Source: DAOUCV01 sp034432095 (GTDB lineage Bacteria > Chloroflexota > Dehalococcoidia > Dehalococcoidales > UBA2162). Taken from it: a stretch of 64,000 nt of DNA. Of this stretch, positions 61,619-64,000 are shown one piece after another. The stretch is from NCBI GenBank assembly GCA_034432095.1, contig DAOUCV010000026.1:1-64000 (forward strand). The letters are read 5' to 3'. The notes below the pieces were generated by a model. That model had not been told where the DNA came from and did no database searches. It saw only the letters and a list, made by a program, of their open reading frames with translations. Made by a program: the position numbers and the translations under genes. Numbering within the stretch: the first letter of the stretch is position 1; every line of letters starts with the position of its first letter.

Positions 61619-62290
61619 ATGAGCATTAAGGTACTGACTATTAAAGAGGACATCCTGGGCGCTAACGAAGAAAAAGCGAAGGCAAACCGGGAACTGGTAG
61701 ATAAACACCACATCCTTATGATTAACATCATGTCCTCACCCGGGGCGGGCAAGACCAGTCTTATCCTACAAACCATAAACAGGTTCAAGGGGAAAACCCG
61801 TATTGCTGTTATTGAGGGTGATGTTGCTTCGACAATGGATGCCGATAAGGTAAGCAAGCTAGCTGTCCCGGTAATTCAAATAAATACCGCTGGTGCCTGC
61901 CACCTTGATGCCAATATGATTAGGAAGGCGCTGGATAATCTAGCTCTTGAGCAGATTGACCTCCTCCTTATCGAAAATGTCGGTAATCTTATCTGCACGG
62001 CTGAGTTTGCCCTCGGTGCCCATAAACAGGTAATGCTCTTGAGCGTTCCCGAAGGCGATGACAAACCTTATAAATACCCCTTAATGTTTACGGAAGCTGA
62101 TGTGGTGCTGGTAAACAAAATCGATGTCCTGCCGTACTTTGATTTTAATGTTAACGCCTTCTCTAAAGCAGTCAGTGGTCTAAACCCTTCGGCTAAAATA
62201 TTCCCGGTTTCCGCTAAGACGGGCGAAGGTCTGGAAGCATGGTTCTCCTGGCTTGAAAACGCGATAAAACAGCAAACCAGCACAGCTTAG
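61619..62290 (+). CDS. hypB: Hydrogenase/urease nickel-incorporation GTPase HypB
   Basis: 223 residues. SIMIBI GTPase: Walker A MSSPGAGKTSLIL (about 42), IEGDVASTMDADKV, IENVGNLICTAEFALG, and NKIDVLPYF as the guanine-specificity motif. The metal-binding Cys/His of the G-domain appear in GACHLDANMI. The N-terminal His-rich nickel store is absent. HypB loads nickel into NiFe hydrogenase with HypA, neither of which is in this window. AAGGAG lies nine bases before ATG 61619. Confidence 0.93.
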   Translation: MSIKVLTIKEDILGANEEKAKANRELVDKHHILMINIMSSPGAGKTSLILQTINRFKGKTRIAVIEGDVASTMDADKVSKLAVPVIQINTAGACHLDANMIRKALDNLALEQIDLLLIENVGNLICTAEFALGAHKQVMLLSVPEGDDKPYKYPLMFTEADVVLVNKIDVLPYFDFNVNAFSKAVSGLNPSAKIFPVSAKTGEGLEAWFSWLENAIKQQTSTA

Positions 62291-62344
62291 GGTTACTTTG
62301 CGGCTGCGAAATTCATGCCGGAGGAGGCCGATGCGCCTGGTCTT

Positions 62345-62939
62345 TCATTGCTCTACATCCAGTCCCCATATCCTGAACAACTCCTTGTAGAACTCAGGAC
62401 GGGGGAAGTCAGGCCTCATCTCAAAGCTGGAATAGGTATATCCGGCACCCCTCTTTCCCCATTGCCTGAGCTCCAAGATTAAGTCTTCTATCTTATCTTT
62501 AGGCACGGAGAAAATGAGTTCGTCCTCTCCTGGCATTGCCCGCTGCTGCTCGCCGGCACAGGGCAGGCTAATCCGGTACCGGCCTGTTAACATTACATCC
62601 ACAACGGCGTAAACGCACGAGTTTATCGGGTCCAATTGAGAGCTCACCAGGATGCCCTCTCTATTCGGTCGCCTCGGGCTCCACCAGCCCGAAGCTGATT
62701 AACGGGGCCCAGCACCAGTTGTCCTCTTTCAGCATGGCTACAGTAATTCTCTGCCGACGCGACATGGCGAAAGCCTGACATTGCGAAAGATGAAAGCCAC
62801 GGTCTCGCCGTGGTCTGAAGGCGTCTTTGGGGGGTTCCTCTTTCTTCTCAAGCATCTTCACCGCTAGGGGGGAAGTCCTCAATAGCAGTAACTTCTCAAG
62901 GTCTTCTCCATATTGATTGTAATCGCTGATTGTTATCAT
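62345..62939 (-). pseudogene. Decayed DUF169 gene (frameshift and internal deletion)
   Basis: Two frames on the minus strand make up one DUF169 protein. The N-terminal part (62939-62661, 92 residues) has LLLLRTSPLAVKMLEKKEEP and SQCQAFAMSRRQRITVAMLK and stops after GLVEPEATE. The C-terminal part (62345 to about 62670, other frame) reads NREGILVSSQLDPINSCVYA, then TGRYRISLPCAGEQQ and DELIFSVPKDKIEDLI. The joined length, about 200 residues, is short of the usual 230-260: the middle block is missing at the junction. So the gene was probably inactivated by a deletion with a one-base frame change. DUF169 proteins have no settled function. Confidence 0.65.
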
Positions 62940-63040
62940 ATAGACTTACCCCCGCTATGAGGCAATAATGCGCCTTGTGCCGACAAGCTTCAGGTAATTG
63001 TTGAGGTACTGTGGGATATAGCCTGCCCCATATTAAAGAG

Positions 63041-63433
63041 CTACTTTTTCACAAACTTCGCCACTCTAGCTAGCAGCTCTTCAGGGCTAACTGGCTTTTC
63101 AATGTAATCTTCAGCGTCGAGGGTAAACCCGCGGCTAACTGGGATCCCTGTCCCCGCACGCTTAGCTGAAAAACCCGTTAACATGAGGGTCGGGATTTTA
63201 CTGAGTTGAGGGTCTTTTTTGAGCTGTTCAGCAGCCGTGAACCCATTTTTGACTGGCATTATCACATCCAAGAGAATCAAATCAGGTTTTTCCTCTCTTG
63301 CTTTCCGTAATGCCTCATCACCTTCACGGGCGACTATTACCTCATAAGCCTTACTCTCTAGGATAGTTTTGGTTGACTCCACAAAGTCCATATCATCGTC
63401 AACAAGCAAAATTCTGGTTTTCTTCTGCTTCAT
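63041..63433 (-). CDS. CheY-like response regulator receiver
   Basis: 130 residues, receiver domain only. Acidic pair VDDDMDF at the N-terminus, phosphoacceptor Asp in DLILLDVIMPVKNG (about 53), switch Thr in MLTGFS and Lys in EKPVSPEELL. No output domain. ATG 63433 with GGAG eight bases upstream is preferred to a TTG at 63448. It forms a tandem with a similar protein upstream, without a histidine kinase in view. Confidence 0.92.
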   Translation of the reverse strand: MKQKKTRILLVDDDMDFVESTKTILESKAYEVIVAREGDEALRKAREEKPDLILLDVIMPVKNGFTAAEQLKKDPQLSKIPTLMLTGFSAKRAGTGIPVSRGFTLDAEDYIEKPVSPEELLARVAKFVKK

Positions 63434-63469
63434 TGTTTCTCTCCTCAAGTATTGAGCCTATGGCCCAGG

Positions 63470-63871
63470 TCAGACCTTCTGTCTCTTTTTGATAAGCTTG
63501 CCCACCCTCTCCAGCAGAACATCAGGGGAAACAGGCTTCTCAACATAATCATCGACATCGAGCTCGAGACCGGTCTCCAGCTCGTAGCGACGGCGACTAG
63601 CCTCCTCCCTTACTGAGGTTAGAATTAGAATGGGTATATCCTTGAACTTTGCCCATCTTGGGTCTTGCAACTCTTTACATACCCCAAACCCATCCAGCTT
63701 TGGCATCAACAGGTCGAGGATCATCAGGTCAGGTTTTTCCGCTTTGAGGGTAGCTAAACCTTCTATCCCGTCTCGGGCGGTAACCACCTGATAGCCCTGA
63801 GTTTCCAGAATCATACTTACCGCATCTAAGATGTCCGGGTCGTCATCAACTACCAATATCTTCGCTGGCAT
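63470..63871 (-). CDS. CheY-like response regulator receiver
   Basis: 133 residues, receiver only. KILVVDDDPDILDAV, Asp in DLMILDLLMPKLDG (about 52), Thr in LILTSVREEA, Lys in YVEKPVSPDVLLERV. ELQDPRWAKFKDIPI between strands 3 and 4 is slightly long. GGAGG lies five bases before ATG 63871. It follows the metF stop by about 17 bases and may share its transcript. Confidence 0.92.
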   Translation of the reverse strand: MPAKILVVDDDPDILDAVSMILETQGYQVVTARDGIEGLATLKAEKPDLMILDLLMPKLDGFGVCKELQDPRWAKFKDIPILILTSVREEASRRRYELETGLELDVDDYVEKPVSPDVLLERVGKLIKKRQKV

Positions 63872-63888
63872 ATTATCCTCCTCTGCAA

Positions 63889-64000
63889 TTATAATACAGG
63901 TCTGGGCAATAATCCAGCCTGCTTTACAATTTCCGGGACGATGTCCTCCCAGCCGACTGCCATAATATGGATGCCGTGCACTCCGGGTATTTCCTTGAGT
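63889..64000 (-). CDS. metF: Methylenetetrahydrofolate reductase, C-terminal end (partial)
   Basis: On the minus strand the last 36 codons enter from the right edge: LKEIPGVHGIHIMAVGWED then IVPEIVKQAGLLPRPVL and a TAA at 63891-63889. This matches the C-terminus of MetF, where GVHIM.. and GLLPRP are conserved. The enzyme makes 5-methyl-THF in the methyl branch of the acetyl-CoA pathway or in methionine synthesis. Only this end is visible, so subunit type cannot be judged. Confidence 0.82.
   Translation of the reverse strand, partial: LKEIPGVHGIHIMAVGWEDIVPEIVKQAGLLPRPVL

Noticed and set aside
62345..62939. Two separate small DUF169 genes
   Set aside because: Each carries only one end of the family and the C-terminal frame reads back across the junction without its own SD.

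Overview
The window is a dense bacterial chromosome segment of mid-range GC content, with no transposase, integrase, CRISPR array, rRNA or tRNA that I can see. The gene content points to a strict anaerobe with acetyl-CoA/C1 and flavin-based electron metabolism: a heterodisulfide-reductase-type HdrA with an HdrCB partner, a selenocysteine formate dehydrogenase with NuoE/NuoF-type subunits, the end of a methylenetetrahydrofolate reductase gene, a LutAB-like pair with class I fumarase, and many CCG-domain Fe-S proteins. Together with frequent TTG/GTG starts, a RemA/DUF370-gmk pair and DUF6504, this fits best with Chloroflexota (Dehalococcoidia-like). That placement is inference from gene content, not a computed phylogeny.

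Layout. 1-4442 (minus): HdrCB-like protein followed by a very large HdrA with an inserted GltD-type module, running off the left edge. 4643-8805: flavin-binding PPOX protein, type B carboxylesterase, family 2 glycosyltransferase, SDR. 8806-10818: a repeat-rich stretch with a small cupin, a broken second cupin copy and another SDR. 10819-15167 (minus): a three-gene redox unit (FAD oxidase, CCG Fe-S protein, second FAD oxidase). 15410-19230: MoxR-DUF58-DUF4129. 19242-24399 (minus): CCG protein, LUD/LutB-like protein, fumarase alpha and beta, and NadB in one tightly overlapping operon, divergent from a Crp/Fnr regulator at 24523. 25338-34211: hisS, phosphoesterase, AcuC-like deacetylase, GGCT-like and ArsA-like proteins, MFS, DUF47-PiT phosphate uptake, gmk and a RemA-like gene. 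34359-39545: nuoE-nuoF-fdhA. 39614-48556: DUF6504, mutS, iron-sulfur flavoprotein, a second composite repeat, MFS, and a fused double ABC exporter. 48581-50080: efp with its modifying enzyme epmA. 50195-57091: tandem zinc alcohol dehydrogenases, an orphan family 5 substrate-binding lipoprotein, a URO-D/methyltransferase-family protein and an acyl-CoA dehydrogenase. 57234-61502: a second copy of the three-gene FAD/Fe-S/FAD unit. 61619-64000: hypB, a decayed DUF169 gene, two CheY-like regulators and the 3' end of metF.

How it fits together. The main theme is moving low-potential electrons between formate, NAD(P)H and ferredoxin, heterodisulfide-like or CCG partners, and organic acids. The most striking items are the in-frame UGA of fdhA with a textbook bacterial SECIS hairpin, the duplicated GlcDEF-like triad whose first two proteins have identical lengths in both copies, the lut/fumarase/nadB operon beside its likely regulator, and a family of GC-rich palindromic intergenic repeats whose hairpins resemble the terminators of ordinary genes. 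A TTGAC-N17/18-TARACT promoter pattern recurs upstream of four genes or operons.
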